From Neurospora tetraspora (lineage: Eukaryota > Ascomycota > Sordariomycetes > Sordariales > Sordariaceae): 64,000 nucleotides of DNA. This document shows positions 33,549 through 45,692 of the stretch, one piece after another. Under the pieces are notes generated by a model. It was given only the letters and a program-made list of their open reading frames with translations, ran no database searches and was not told the DNA's origin. Within the stretch, counting starts at the first letter, position 1, and every line of letters starts with the position of its first letter. The stretch spans positions 1,674,001 through 1,738,000 of the forward strand of contig NW_026944390.1 in the NCBI RefSeq assembly GCF_033439725.1, given 5' to 3'. A program made the translations under genes and the position numbers.

Positions 33549-34625
33549 ATGGCCACCTCCACAACCCCAAGAATCACAGTCCTAGGCTCCCTAAACATAG
33601 ACCTAGTAGCCTACGTCTCCCACCACCCCCTGCCAGGAGAAACCATGACGGCCAACTCGGTCGCCGTCTCCCCTGGCGGTAAGGGAGCCAACCAAGCCGT
33701 CGCCTGCGCCAAGTTGTCCCGTTCCCACACCGCCACCACTTCTTCTTCCTCTCCCTCCTCCGCTTCTCCTTCTTCCGAAGGAGAAACCGCCCACATCACA
33801 ATGCTAGGCACAGTAGGCGCCGACTCCTACGGCTCCCTCCTCAAAGAAAACCTCGCCAAACACGGCGTCGACGTCTCGGGCGTTCGCGTCCTCGACACCC
33901 CGGGCAGCAAAACGGGCATGGCCATGATCGTCGTTGACGAGCCTACGGGACAGAATCGGATCATTTTGAGTCCGGAGGCGAATCACTTTTTGCAGCCGGA
34001 GCATGTGGCTGATGTGGCGAACCTTTCTTCTGCGCAGGGGCAGGGGCAGCAGAAGCCCGATCTACTGATTATGCAACTCGAAATCCCCGTGCCTACTGTG
34101 CTCCAGGCGCTGAAGACGGCGAAGCAGAATGGGGTGCAGGTTTTGCTGAACCCGGCGCCGGCGGTGATGTTGCCTGATAGTGCGTTTGAGGGGTTGGCGC
34201 ACTTGGTTGTTAACGAGACTGAGGCGGCTATTCTCAGCAAAGTAAAAGAGAGTGTGTTGGACACGGAGGAAGGGCTGGAGATGGTTGGACGGGTTTTTTT
34301 GGGGAAGGGGGTCAAGACGGTGATTGTCACTTTGGGTGGACGGGGAGTTTTCTTTATGACCTCGGGTGAGACTGAGGGGGGAGGAGAGGGAGAAAAGAAG
34401 AAGAAGGGATTGGTCAAGGCGGAGAAGGCCAAGGTGGTGGATACCACGGCGGCGGGTGATACGTTTGTGGGCATGTATGCGCTGGAGGTTGTCACGGCCA
34501 AGAGTAAGGGGGAGCAGTTTGATATTGAGGGCGCGGTGAGGAAGGCGAATAAGGCGGCGGCGAAGACGGTGGAGAGGGCGGGGGCGCAGGATTCGATTCC
34601 TTGGAGGGATGAGTTGCTGCTGTAG
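33549..34625 (+). CDS. Ribokinase (PfkB family)
   Basis: Intronless, 358 aa. It shows the first PfkB signature near the start (ITVLGSLNIDLVAYV then PGGKGANQAVACAKL) and the second near the end (KVVDTTAAGDTFVGMYAL), with the catalytic Asp in the AAGD motif. Other ribokinase blocks are TMLGTVGADSYG, GMAMIVVDEPTGQNRI, QLEIPVPTVLQAL and LLNPAPA. The enzyme phosphorylates D-ribose to ribose-5-phosphate with ATP, in the cytosol. Two Ser/Thr/Gly/Lys low-complexity inserts (around 58-77 and 275-287) are not part of the core fold. Length is slightly above the usual 300-330 aa because of these inserts. The family assignment is firm; ribose specificity is inferred from the N-terminal GGKGANQA motif. Confidence 0.92.
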   Translation: MATSTTPRITVLGSLNIDLVAYVSHHPLPGETMTANSVAVSPGGKGANQAVACAKLSRSHTATTSSSSPSSASPSSEGETAHITMLGTVGADSYGSLLKENLAKHGVDVSGVRVLDTPGSKTGMAMIVVDEPTGQNRIILSPEANHFLQPEHVADVANLSSAQGQGQQKPDLLIMQLEIPVPTVLQALKTAKQNGVQVLLNPAPAVMLPDSAFEGLAHLVVNETEAAILSKVKESVLDTEEGLEMVGRVFLGKGVKTVIVTLGGRGVFFMTSGETEGGGEGEKKKKGLVKAEKAKVVDTTAAGDTFVGMYALEVVTAKSKGEQFDIEGAVRKANKAAAKTVERAGAQDSIPWRDELLL

Positions 34626-35278
34626 ATGACTAGATGACTAGATGGGGGAGGGACGAGATGGGAAGGTTGTGGGCGCTGAAGATGGATGGACATGGAGCAT
34701 TGATATGGAGTTATGTGTAGACCGGGGGGAGGAAGAGAAAAAGCATGATAGCATCACATTAACATTGCATGGTCTGAGATAATATACGGAATTGGGTGGT
34801 TCATTATTATCTATAACGAGGGTATCTTTCTCTCCTATCCAATTGTGACTACAGCTCCAACTGAGCTCTGCTCCCGCGCGAACACCTTGGCTCATCCATG
34901 TCCCTGAACAAAATCTATGTGGTATCTCGAAAGAAGGAAGGTTTGAAAGATCGGAGGATCTCAGGAGTGTAAAACGAAAGCAGAAAACATGCGAGAAAAA
35001 GCAAACAACCACCCCCTGTTTAACGCCTGTAGATAGGTATCCAAATGACTGCTGCCAACCAAGCCATTAAAACGAGTGGAAAATTAATCCCTTGAACCAC
35101 CCTTTGCTGGTCGGTACCATATCCATGATGGTTCGTTCGTCCGACCACGACCACGAGCAACTCAATAACTGACCTCCAAAATATATCCCACTCGAAGCAG
35201 ACAAAACATTCCATCCCCACCTAACTTCCACCTCCCAGCCTTCTTTTCCTCCTCCCTCCCTCTCCAATCTGGATCCAA
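34626..35278. other. Convergent spacer between ribokinase and the GNAT gene
   Basis: Probably both 3' untranslated regions. No gene or repeat seen. Confidence 0.5.
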
Positions 35279-37249
35279 TTACCGCTTGTACTCAGCAACA
35301 ACCCCCTCCAAACACCTCGCCGCCCTCCTCTCCCCCTTCCTAAACCCCCCACAAAACCACTCCGGCAACACCTCCCCACAATTAGCATTCGCATGCTCGG
35401 CCGCAAACCCGACCTCGGCCTCTTTTCCGCATTTCTCTCTCGTCAGTCTGACCGCTTCAACCAGCATATCTTTTCCGACTCCCCTGCCTCTATATCTCAG
35501 TTTCGTCGTCCACGCTCTGATCACGCCCCTTCCTCCCTTTAGTGATTTGGCAGAGAAGGAGTTATGTCGACTGTGGGACTTGCGCTGCTTGTTGGATGAT
35601 GATGAAGAAGAGGGAGAGGAGGAGCGGGAGGAAGCGGGTGGTTCGAGACGCAGGACGAGAGCGCCGATGAGTTCGGTGCCGTAGTACGTGCCGAGCATGA
35701 TATCCTCTTCTTGTTCCCCGACCACCTCGGCGGATGGGTTGTTCAAAAGCCAGTCCCAGGAGAGCGACTCGGCTAGTTTGATGTAACCCGAGGTAAAGTA
35801 CCTGATGGTCATCAGGTAGGTCATAATTACTCCGGAAAGAAGCATGACGGTGGTGCCCCAGTCTGGTTGGGGGGCGAATTGGTAAACCACACCCAAAGCG
35901 GCGAACAGAACGGCGAGACAGGCGGGGTGGGTGATGAGATGGTAGGAGGCTTGTTGACGCTGTTGGGCAATGGAGTCGGCGATGAGCTTGAGGGCGTCGG
36001 TTTTGGCGGGGCGGGTGGTGAGGATGTCGAGGGTGAGAGGGGGGATGTCGTCGAGGTTTTCGGCACCGCTGGCGGCGACTGTTGGTGGTGCTGATGTCAT
36101 GGTGGTTGATTTTGATTTTGGTTTGGAGGATTTGGTGGTTGAAGATGAGGATGAGGATGAAGATGGTGAGCGGGATAGCGGCGGTAGTGGTGGAGGAACG
36201 TAGGGCGCTAGGTAGGGAGTGGAGGGGTTGGAGGAGAGCCCGGAGTGAGGGAGGACGAGGTTGGCGCGGAGGAAGGTGAAGAAAGCTGGTGATTAATGAT
36301 GTTAGAATTGATGTTGATGTAGTGATATCTTGAGTCGAGGAAAGTTGAAGAGAAGTTGAGAGATCTAGTGATGGTACATAACGGTTCCGAGGAGGTAATC
36401 ACAGTGGACGATTATGAAAGATAAAGATTTGGGCCACGTGCAAATCGAAGAATAAGATTCAAGTTCGATTGACTCTTGAGTACAGGCCATAACTGTTGAA
36501 TTTGGATATCGACGTGTTGAAATCGGGAAGTGAAGCACGTGTCTCTTCGACGGGCTGAGTCGCACTCTCGTGGTGTCTTGGCCGATGAACGGACCGGGGT
36601 ATCGGGCCCCGCCGCCCCCGGAATTGTCCCCTGTTGACGGACCTCAGGCCGAGCCAAGAAATCCAGGCCCAAGCAGAAAAATTTCGGCCCCAAGAAGAAC
36701 AAAACACAACCGAAAAGTGGCATCGCAACACTCGGCCTAATGGGGGATGTTCTCTCGTGATGCTGCTGAAAGACACAAAGCGAAATGTTCACTCACCAGC
36801 ACTGGTCTTGAGTCCGGGCACGGCGTTGATCCTGTCAACCATCCGCGGGTGGCACTTGCTCAGGTCGAGCTCCGTGATGCTGGATGACATGTGGTGTGAG
36901 CCGTCCATGTTATTGGAGCGCTGTCGAGGCGTATTGATGGCGTTGCTGCTGGGATACGACTGCGGAGGCAATCTGAGCGGAGGCCGGCAGTGAACCGAGC
37001 TAGAGGACGTGTTGTAGGTAGAGGTGTTGCGCCTATAGCGTTGGCAATCCAGGGTATATATTAGCAGCCGTCAGGGCCTTCGTTGTGGGTGTCTTCATCA
37101 ATGCCTTTCACCGTCCCTGGGTCGACAAGTTTGATGAAGCAAAATGTGCCAAACATGGGAGAGGACGAAAGGCAGACAAATATCGGGCGGTGAAATGTGC
37201 GTCGGGCTTTGTCTCATGGATCCCTCAACCTTATTACTCACCTAGACAT
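35279..37249 (-). CDS. GNAT-like acetyltransferase with two membrane segments
   Basis: Three exons, complement(join(35279..36285,36797..37032,37242..37249)), 416 aa. Exon 1 codes only ATG-TCT-AG before GTGAGT. Exon 2 contains the conserved-looking block ITELDLSKCHPRMVDRINAV and joins through GCT (Ala) to exon 3, FFTFLRANLVLPHSG. A Pro/Ser-rich linker follows, then two hydrophobic segments (CLAVLFAALGVVYQF and TTVMLLSGVIMTYLMTI), and then an acetyl-CoA-binding type motif (KLRYRGRGVGKDMLVEAVRL) in the C-terminal third. The likely role is a membrane-bound N-acetyltransferase of unknown substrate. A shorter model starting at the ATG at 36100 (273 aa) would lose the upstream block; clean splice signals and frame support the longer one. 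Intron 2 is long (511 nt) for this genome. Confidence 0.75.
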
Positions 37250-40200
37250 TCTGGAGATGGTGTGGGTTTTGTGCGTGTGGATCCTTTGGGGGGAAACTTG
37301 AGGGCTGGGCTGGTCTTTTTTTTCTTTTAAACTTCTGAAGCAGATGCAGGCTGGATGACGACAGGAAGTGTATGTATACATATGTTATGTCGGCTCTCCC
37401 GCGATAGCCCGCAGCGACATGCTTGATATGTTCTACATGATATGCATATATAGGCCGATCCGTTGACGCTTGACGGCCATCATCACCTCATGTATAAGTG
37501 ACCTGTGACACGAAGTAAGGGGGTGGTGTACGCAGAACCTTCGAGCTTCCCGTGACTAACAGGCTATCAGGCCTTCTTGACAGTGTCTGGAACGTGCAGA
37601 GCTTGTTTATTGTTGCATGTTGCTCCTTTGTCCAGACAAAGATCCCAGAGTTTTGGTCAGTGGTTGGGAACCAACAAGCGACGGAACCGATCGATGTCAC
37701 GAAACTGCATCTGCATGGCTTCCATGTTCGATGGCGCGATAAGAGGGAGAGACACAGGCCAATGGTTTTGACATATTTACAAACTGCAAGTCAGTCTGCC
37801 AACCGCATGCTCCGGATTCCAAAATGTCTGGGCCGTGTGCCGTCAAGTTTGCCGAAATGGCGGCAAGACGGCAACACCACTTTTCTCAGAATAAACGAAG
37901 CCAACCAGTTGATGTGACAATGTGGGGGGTTCAGTGCGACAGTTCCAAACTTGGACTGGTATGGATGGGCAGCGAGGTTCGGCCGATGCCATGTTAATGG
38001 CCTTTTTCATGTTTCGTCCTTTTTCTGCTCGTCTCTTTGGCTGCTCTCAGTGGTCTGAGAGTCTGTTTCGAAACCCGAGGGGAAAGAGAGCAGATCATCA
38101 CGAACGGCACATGGACAGACGATCAGGAACACGACGCTCGATCATTTCCTCGCAGAGTGAAGCGGAGGTCAGAGCAGGTTGCCAAAGTTGGCTCGGTAAA
38201 CTAAGTTGACATATTTTGTCACAGGGATTCTTCGCGCGAGCTTGGAAAGAGGGGTTGTTCAGGTTTTTGGTGCCCGTGATCGTGATAGAGATGCAGCCCG
38301 TGATGGGTTTGCTGATAGCGTAGAACCATGGCGTGGGTGAGGTGTTTATGGATTGTTGATGGATGCCGCCAAGTCTTGTGTTCCGAGTATTCGGATCCCC
38401 AAGGAATCTCGGCTGGTATCGATAGGGATGATGTCGACGATTCGGGACACAGCATTGAGAAAGTTGAGTGGTGTTGGTGGGTTGCATTTTCTGTGATCTC
38501 TATCAATCTCTGAGGCTGTCTGTCTGTCGTTGAATTTGGCCATGTTAGCGGCTGTAGGGGAGTGCCCCTCCAACGACCCCTCATCGGCCTGTTGAACCCC
38601 ACTATGTATCACACTCAATCTCAAACACGGCGTGCATCGGCTTGCCTCATGTAAAACATTTCGCAAGGATGAAGTAACCCCGGCGTCGGCGTCAGCTTTG
38701 TTTTGGATTCATCGTAGGGTTATATATCGAAACTTGCTCAAACGAGGGCAAAAGATGTGTAGATAGTACACTCGTAGATAGTATACTTGCATTTGGAGGG
38801 ATGGTCTTTGTTGATGTTGACTCTGCTCACCCTGCTGAGTGAAGGCGCTGCTCTCATTCCCCGCCGTAAGCAGTCCCGTCCGGCAGGAATCCAGGATAAG
38901 AAAAGGTCGCAAAGGTGTGTGTCTTGATGCAGTATCACATCCATCGAACCTTGGAAGCGAAAAAGAAAATATTGTATCCCAGATGATCGATAGCATTGTA
39001 CTGTCTTCAAGTACGGTACTGCCGATTCCCAATGAACGGGCTGATAAGGGCCGATATGGTTGACGGTAACATGGAAACCAAGACAAATTTGGAGGAGACG
39101 GGGACCAAATTTCTATAAGCAACTTAGCTCAAGTCATCGAACCTGATCCTGCTTTGTTGTTGAATTGTTTCAATCTGGAATGAAGGGAAGGGACAAGTTA
39201 CATTACTGAGCAGTCTCCGGCTTGACTGTTCTCTTCCTTCCGCCGTTGTCGGGCCCGGCCCCGTCTTCTCGCTAAACTGTGGGGTCAGGGCTGTGGATGC
39301 CCGGGCGGGGGCCGTGACTGCCCGTGCCCGGGAGGCCTGTGGGGCAAGTGACCCGCTGTCTTCCGTCGTCTCGTGGAATTCGCGCGACATTCACCATGAC
39401 ACCAAAACCACTTACCAACTCGCGGAAAGGCCGAGCACCAAAGAATCAATCGCCTTTTCTTCAAACATCAACTACCGGCACGCATGAGGTGGTCATCGCA
39501 ATCGACGTTTCTTATCTCGTCTTTATCGTCATCAAGTTCCGGGTAAGCAAGTTCCGGAATACAGGACTTGGCCACGCCGTGAAGTGGTAAAGTCCTCCAG
39601 TCCGATATCAGCCCGGTGCTTGTACGACAAGACGTCATATCAATCCCAGCTGAACATGGACCGAAGGGTCTCGACAAGATGAAGGGGCCGATTCTGCCTT
39701 GCAAACAGCCTTACTCTCTCTTCCGGCAGGCAACGAGAGTCTGGAATCTGAATCATCAACAAGGCAGATCGACCTTCATGATCACGAGTTCCTACACATT
39801 TTCAAAGGACTTTGTCGATGCAACTGTACCTTAACGCCACCATCGACTATTGAATCCCGATTATACTGAACTGGAAATGCGGCAGCGAAAAAGGATGGAA
39901 TGGCAACTGGCCTTACCCACGAGGGACAGCAACTTGACAGTCCATGGCAGTCCATGGCATTGTCCAACGTTACGACTTGACCATGAAGGTGCCTGCCAAG
40001 ATCACTTCCAACCGTCCTGTCAGCTGTATTGCCTGCCAATGATCAAGATGCCATCTGCACTCAAGTGCCGTCCAAGCCACGCCGGTTGGACATCCACCCT
40101 CCCATCATGAACCCCTCCACAGCCAAGACAACATCTTCAAGGAGGCAGCCAATCCGCCGTCTCCTTCCGCCCTCATTTGGGCCTGTCACCGCCCTCCATC

Positions 40201-40778
40201 TGCAGCCATGGACGATACAAGGTGACCAGCCCGATCAAAATGTGTGGCTAGTGACCAGTCGAGCCAGTCAGAGTCGCTCTCACAGACGGTCCAGCCCCAG
40301 CAGAGAGTCCAGAGCAACTCAACTCCCAAGTCCTACGAGTGACCCCGGTTCGCCAACCGCAAAGTCCTAAGAATGATGGCGTACCACTGGCCGACAACCT
40401 CACTTTGCTGAGCTGGCTTGTCATTAGCTAGGCTTTCCACTTGCTTGCCCTGTCCGCCGCACTGAATACCGAACCTCTAGCTTTCTAGGACCTCAACCAC
40501 AACCCGCGCGCCACCGCGTAATCCCGTCGATCCGGCTCTTCTTTCACAACCTTACTTCTCTGGCCAATGCCCCTGCTTGCGATCCCGTCTGCATTATAAC
40601 AAACAATGTGTGGCGAATGATTTCTCAGATGACCGTGCCTGCGTCGTCTGTTCTTTCACTTTCCTAGAGAGTATCGTTCCTGGTATCGCCATCAGGGATC
40701 CTCGTTGCTGCTGCCGCTGCTGTTGTACCTACTTGCCTACCTACCTTTGTCCTGCAAGACATCAGTACACGTAGGAAG
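37250..40778. other. Gene-poor stretch of 3.5 kb upstream of the zinc-finger gene
   Basis: No exon chain with recognisable protein sequence was found. Near the right end, short upstream open frames precede the zinc-finger gene: an ATG at 40606 (MCGE then stop) overlaps a second one (MISQMTVPASSVLSLS), and both could lie in the leader of that mRNA. A long promoter is common for regulatory genes, but nothing here proves it. Confidence 0.4.
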
Positions 40779-43700
40779 ATGAACGACAAAAAGCCGGCGC
40801 CGTCTCTCCTGGACGACGATTCCTTCTCCTTGACATCCTTCATCACTGGATACACGTCTTCTACAACAAGAACGCTATCGTCATATCATCCAAGCCAACA
40901 TCAAATCGGTGGGGATTCACAAAGCTTATATCAGCCCTATGGGGCCCATGCTTCTCCCTTTCATCCCATCTTGGACCCGAATTCGGTACCTCAACCACAA
41001 CCACAACAACAGCAACCCGAGCATCAACAAAACCATCAACATCATCGTGAGCAACTGTCGTGTGTGTATGTTTTTTACTTTTCCTGGTCCCGCCGTACTA
41101 TAATTTGGGGTTAGGTCTCGGGGCTAAGTGTTCATTCTAGGACCCAAGAAACTCTCCGCCAGGACTGTGCGCAGGCCAGATTCATCATATGGGCTGCCGT
41201 AAAACGCAACCTATGTCCAACATTAAAAGACGAAGAACGTTCGAAATGCCCGCTCCACAAGTGCCAACTGCTGCTGAGCGACCACGAGTCAATGCTCAAG
41301 CACCTGGTTAACTGCAGGTATCTTTCGACCGGAGAGTACTGGTGTCCTCAGCATAACCGGGTCGAGCGTTTTGACGACGTCAAGTGCAAGCGATGTCTCA
41401 GCCATCCATCCAAGAGGAGGAAAATGTTGTTCATGGCCAAGAAGTTCTTCCACGGATTAGGTCACAAATCCAAGAGGGGCCAGGATTCCGGTTTCGATGT
41501 TGACCATGACTCCAGTGCGCCGCCGCCTTACGATTCCTTGAGCGTTGCCCCGGTCGATCAGCCGATTATGGTGCAAACTCAACCTACCGAACTGGAATCG
41601 GTTATGAGATATGAAATCGACTCAGTCGAGGTGTCCACCGTCCATCAAAATCCCGAGACAGGACCTGAAGCCGGTATCGACCCGCAGGCACTTATGGTAC
41701 CCGCCCCATCCGTGGTACTCACCTCGCCCCAGACCTTGCCTGGGATACCTGAGATGCCCGAAATCCCCGAGCTCGAGTGTACCGAACCATCCCATCTGCT
41801 TCTCTCATCTTACCAAAGTCTTATGGGGATGAACTGGGAAGGCTCAGGGGCTTCCCATTCAGTATCGCCATTCCCCTGTACCTTATCGGACGATGCTTCG
41901 GCGCGCAGCAGTCAGAGCAGGCCGAGCCTTCAAGTCAATACTCAGGGTCTGCCGGGACGTCGCCACCCACCACGGCATATTTCCAGGCCTGCTGTAGCAC
42001 CATCCCGCAGCCATGGTCTATCCCCTCAGTCATCCGTCAGGTCCAATGCGAGTGCGGATACCATCTTTACCACCATGAGTTCGACGCTGGTGTCCCCGGT
42101 AACGGATTACAGCGAAGGATTAAGCTCTGACATGGCTTGGTCAGTCAACGATACCAAGATGACCGATGAGTTTGACGAGGTCGTTGAAACATTCTACAAT
42201 GCGTCGTTCCCCAGCATCCTTGATGGACTAGCTGAACTCCCGGCAGAATTTCCTGTTCCGCAAATGCCGGATAATCTCCTATTTGCCATGGAGATGCCAT
42301 CGACAGACTCGACATATCCAGCTCAGCTTGACCTGACAGCAGACGATCCTATGGACATAGTCGAGCCTGACCAAATCGAAGTCCAAAATGACAACATGTG
42401 CAATTCCGAGGTCGAGACGATGATTTTGTCAGCCTGGGATCTCATTCAGGAACATCTATCTGCGTCGAGACAAGCAATCCAAGATATCCCGGATAACCCC
42501 CTGGCTAACCAACTCCGAACGATGTCATCCAAAGAGATAGCGCTCACTGGTTTACGAACACTTCGACAGATGCTTCAAGGGGAGCAACCTTCGTCGTCAA
42601 TGGATTTTCTCTGCTTGATACACGTCATATACGCTTTCAACTTCGTCACTCGGCAAGAACACATGGAACACGACGCCAAGGAATTATTCTTTCAGTCTCT
42701 GGCTTACGAAAACCTACTCCCAACCAATGAAGGAGATGTGTACCGTCAACTGGTGTATCAAATTTTGGAACCATCGGGAATCACGCCTGGGGATCTCGGT
42801 AACTTTTGTGCAAAGTCCTCTGCTGTGCCCTTGAGCAGATCATCTAGTCTGAAAGGCAAAGCTCCCACAACTAGGTTAGATCTAAGCAGCACCGATTCGG
42901 ATACCCTTCTCGTCGCAGGGTGCCGCTTTTTGGATGGTAAGTGAGAATGTCCATCGGGTCTCCAAACAGCCAAGCTAACAAAGACTACTAGAACTTGAAA
43001 CCTCCATTGTCTTCGGTCAATCATCACACTCGCTCGGTATTCACAACTCTGAACTCTTTAAAAAGCATCAAGAGGTCCTTATGTTCTCCATGAACCAAGG
43101 ATTTTCAGCGGATGTCACGAAGATGCTATGTGAACTGGTCAATCACAACGGAGATTTGCAACTACTCATTGGTAAGCTCGATGAAATCAACACCAAGGTC
43201 CGCAACGGGGTCATCTGCTCTGGTCGACGCCTTGAGATCGAAGTGCTTCACGCTGGAAAAGTAAGTGTTATCTAACCTCCCAACGACCATAGAAACAAAT
43301 CATGCTAACGAACTGATCAGGAATCGATGCCCGCCAGTCGCTACTTTAGTGACTATCTCCCCAAGGTATGGGAACTATGCGACGAGATCTACCTCAAGTA
43401 CTTCGGAAGCGTCAACGATCGTGCAGTATACCACCAACTTGGCATATCAGTAATCGAATCCATGATATCGGGATTCGATAACACAACAGGTCATCCAACA
43501 GTAACTGCCGAAGAACACCAAGAAGAGCTAGCCCGTTTCCTAAAGGACCACACGGATATCGGCAAGGTCTCCACGGAAGTTCACCGCAAACTCTCCGTGC
43601 CGACAATGACCCTCACCCCTCCCGAAACTATTTACAGCTCCCACGTCGCCAGCCCCACAGCTACTTCCGGACCGCAACAACCACAACAACAACAACAACT

Positions 43701-44136
43701 CCGCCAACAACAGCGAAAACAAGCTTCTCACCTCATGGAAATACCTTCCGAAGACCAACCCCCAGCCACCACCACTACTGGTCAAACCCAAAAACCCGAC
43801 TCCGACCCCCAATGCCCACCCCAGTGCCACCTCTGCGACTACCGTCCCAACGGCGACCCGCGCTGGTTCAAGGGAAGCATGGCCAAGCACATGAAAGTGA
43901 AACACAGCGACCAGCCCGACCGGATTTTTCCCTGTACCTTTCCGGGGTGCAAGAGCCAGTATAAGAACCGCCCGGATAATTTGAGGCAGCATCAGATTGA
44001 GAAAGGACATTGGGTTGAGGGGGAGAAGGGGTGGAATAATGGGGGAGGAGGTGGTGGGGGGAAGAGTGAGAGGAGGCCGAGTAAGAAGAGGAAGAAGGGG
44101 GTTGAGGGGGAGGGGGAGGGGGAGGAAGGGGGGTGA
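40779..44136 (+). CDS. Large C2H2 zinc-finger protein, putative transcription regulator
   Basis: Four exons, join(40779..41065,41141..42936,42992..43260,43321..44136), 1055 aa. The N-terminus is disordered with a Gln/Pro run. Exon 2 opens with a Cys/His-rich block (DCAQARFIIWAAVKRN, CPLHKCQLLLSDHESMLKHL, then GEYWCPQHNRVERF), a zinc-finger-like N-terminal domain seen in fungal regulators. A long Ser/Pro-rich middle follows, then a helical region (exons 2-4). Two C2H2-type fingers sit near the C-terminus: CHLCDYRPNGD with AKHMKVKH, and CTFPGCKSQYKNRPDNLRQH. The tail is Lys/Glu/Gly-rich (RRPSKKRKKG). The protein is probably nuclear; targets are unknown. Introns are 55-75 nt; two have CTAAC branches and one CTAAG. 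The exon 1 donor GTATGT was chosen over a nearer GTGAGC because only the former keeps the frame. Confidence 0.85.
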
Positions 44137-44274
44137 GATTTTGATGGGGGAGTGATGGGAACTAGGCTGGATGGATGGCCTTGGGGAGATAGGTGGATGA
44201 TGATGAGTTTGGATTTGATGGCGGTCAATGATTCTGGTTATCACGATGAGTGAGCGCACGACGACGACGATCTT

Positions 44275-44311
<37 letters not shown>

Positions 44312-45592
44312 TATATATATACACGTTTTGGGTCGGGATTGATAAGTCGACTTTTCACGATATACAACGGCGTTCGTTCGGTTTAGGACTCCGGGAACTG
44401 GGACTGGGACTGGGACTGGACTCCCATATATATATATACAGGACTGCAGAACAGGACATACGACCGCTACATCTTTGGGTCCGGTCCGGTCTGGTCAGTA
44501 CAGACATTTTCTATTTTCTCTCTTCATTTGTGTATAGATACCATTTTTGCATGGCAGGCATGGAGTTTAGGGGGGTTTGGGTTTGGGTTTATCAGCCTCA
44601 TCGGGTCTGGCTCCCGTCTGACCTAAAGGATTTTTGTTTGGGTGTTGTTGGTTACAGCACATTCAGTTGTGCAGGCAGCAGCAAGTCTAGCAGCTGCGCC
44701 CTCAGAGGTACCTTATTTGAGAAGAATAATCAAAAGCTGGGAGCCATCACCGGGTCCGGTGTGATGACGCGCTTGGCTACTTGACACACATACATACTGC
44801 TTTTCATTTCATCGTGTTTGAACAAAGTATGATTTTGGAAAGTGCGAGTCCACAAGGAATGAGGTAAGAGCAACCCCCGGCATGTTCCCATACCTACCTT
44901 AGTCCGATCTTCTCGTGTCCGCTCTTCGGACAGAGCGGGCAGTCTTCACTTGGCTCCTTCCCTAATTAGGTACCCAGGTGCTCGCTCCCCTCGAAGTGAA
45001 AGCGACTTCCAGAGCGGGCAACCAGCGAGCCAAACAATTGCAGTTGCCTCCAGCTACCTTACCTTTTCTTTCAGTTTGGGCACGTCCAACTGAAGCTTTT
45101 TTTTAGCTTGCTGGGTCGGTTGTCATACAAGTAAGTCCCTTGATGAATCTTACCACTTTGTCTGTCGGCGGCAGATATTCGGTTTTGGCGTAGCAAGAAG
45201 CAGAGTTGTTTGACTTCAGTTGGTGACCTTCCCAAAGGAGAATTAGTACGTGAAGGAAATATCCCGTCTCCCGATGATCGTAGGCATGATAAGTGCCCAA
45301 GATCGCAATGACAAGACAGCACAGCACGCATAATGTAGACTAGGTATATGATGAACATGACAGACTTCCGCCCTCGGACCTTACAGTCCGGGTCGGTATA
45401 TCTCACTACACCGGCCTTGCACACGCAAACTACACATATACATACTTCGCCCTCCCTGTGGGGCATGTGATCCTGCTGCCACTAATAAGCCCTTATTTAC
45501 ATTGCTTCCCCCTTTGACCGTCCCTTTCATCCTATCTTGACAACCACTAGGTCTAGGGGTATATAGTCCACCTTACTAACGTTCCCTTCCGT
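44137..45592. other. Intergenic with simple repeats
   Basis: Contains a T30-type homopolymer (about 44279-44308) followed by a TA run, a GGGACT tandem run (about 44395-44420) and a second short TA run. No gene recognised. Confidence 0.5.
44279..44322. repeat. Poly-T tract followed by (TA)n
   Basis: About 30 T in a row followed by TATATATATATATA. It is a simple sequence repeat, likely variable in length. Confidence 0.9.
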
Positions 45593-45692
45593 GGTCTGTT
45601 AGCACATCCATCCGGGAGTAATGCGGGAGAGCTCTTCGTGAGCTGTTACCAAGTAAACTGGAAGTTTGCCGGTTCGAGTCCAGTGCGGGCCA
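45593..45692 (+). tRNA. tRNA-like Pol III locus, probably a pseudogene or aberrant tRNA
   Basis: A 100-nt stretch has a box A-like start (TAGCACA at 45600), a perfect box B (GGTTCGAGTCC, 45671-45681) and a long T run directly after (from about 45695), the layout of a Pol III gene. GGTCTGT at 45593 can pair with GCGGGCC at 45685 using G-U pairs. A hairpin AGCTC-TTCGT-GAGCT sits in the anticodon region. The T-arm stem ACTGG/CCAGT would be perfect if 11 nt were left out, and CGGGAG is duplicated 11 nt apart in the D region. Because of these two insertions it does not fold as a normal tRNA; the amino acid cannot be named. Confidence 0.35.

Noticed and set aside
36100-36100. ATG at 36100 as the start of the GNAT-like gene
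   Set aside because: The frame stays open upstream and joins by good splice sites to exons carrying a conserved-looking block.
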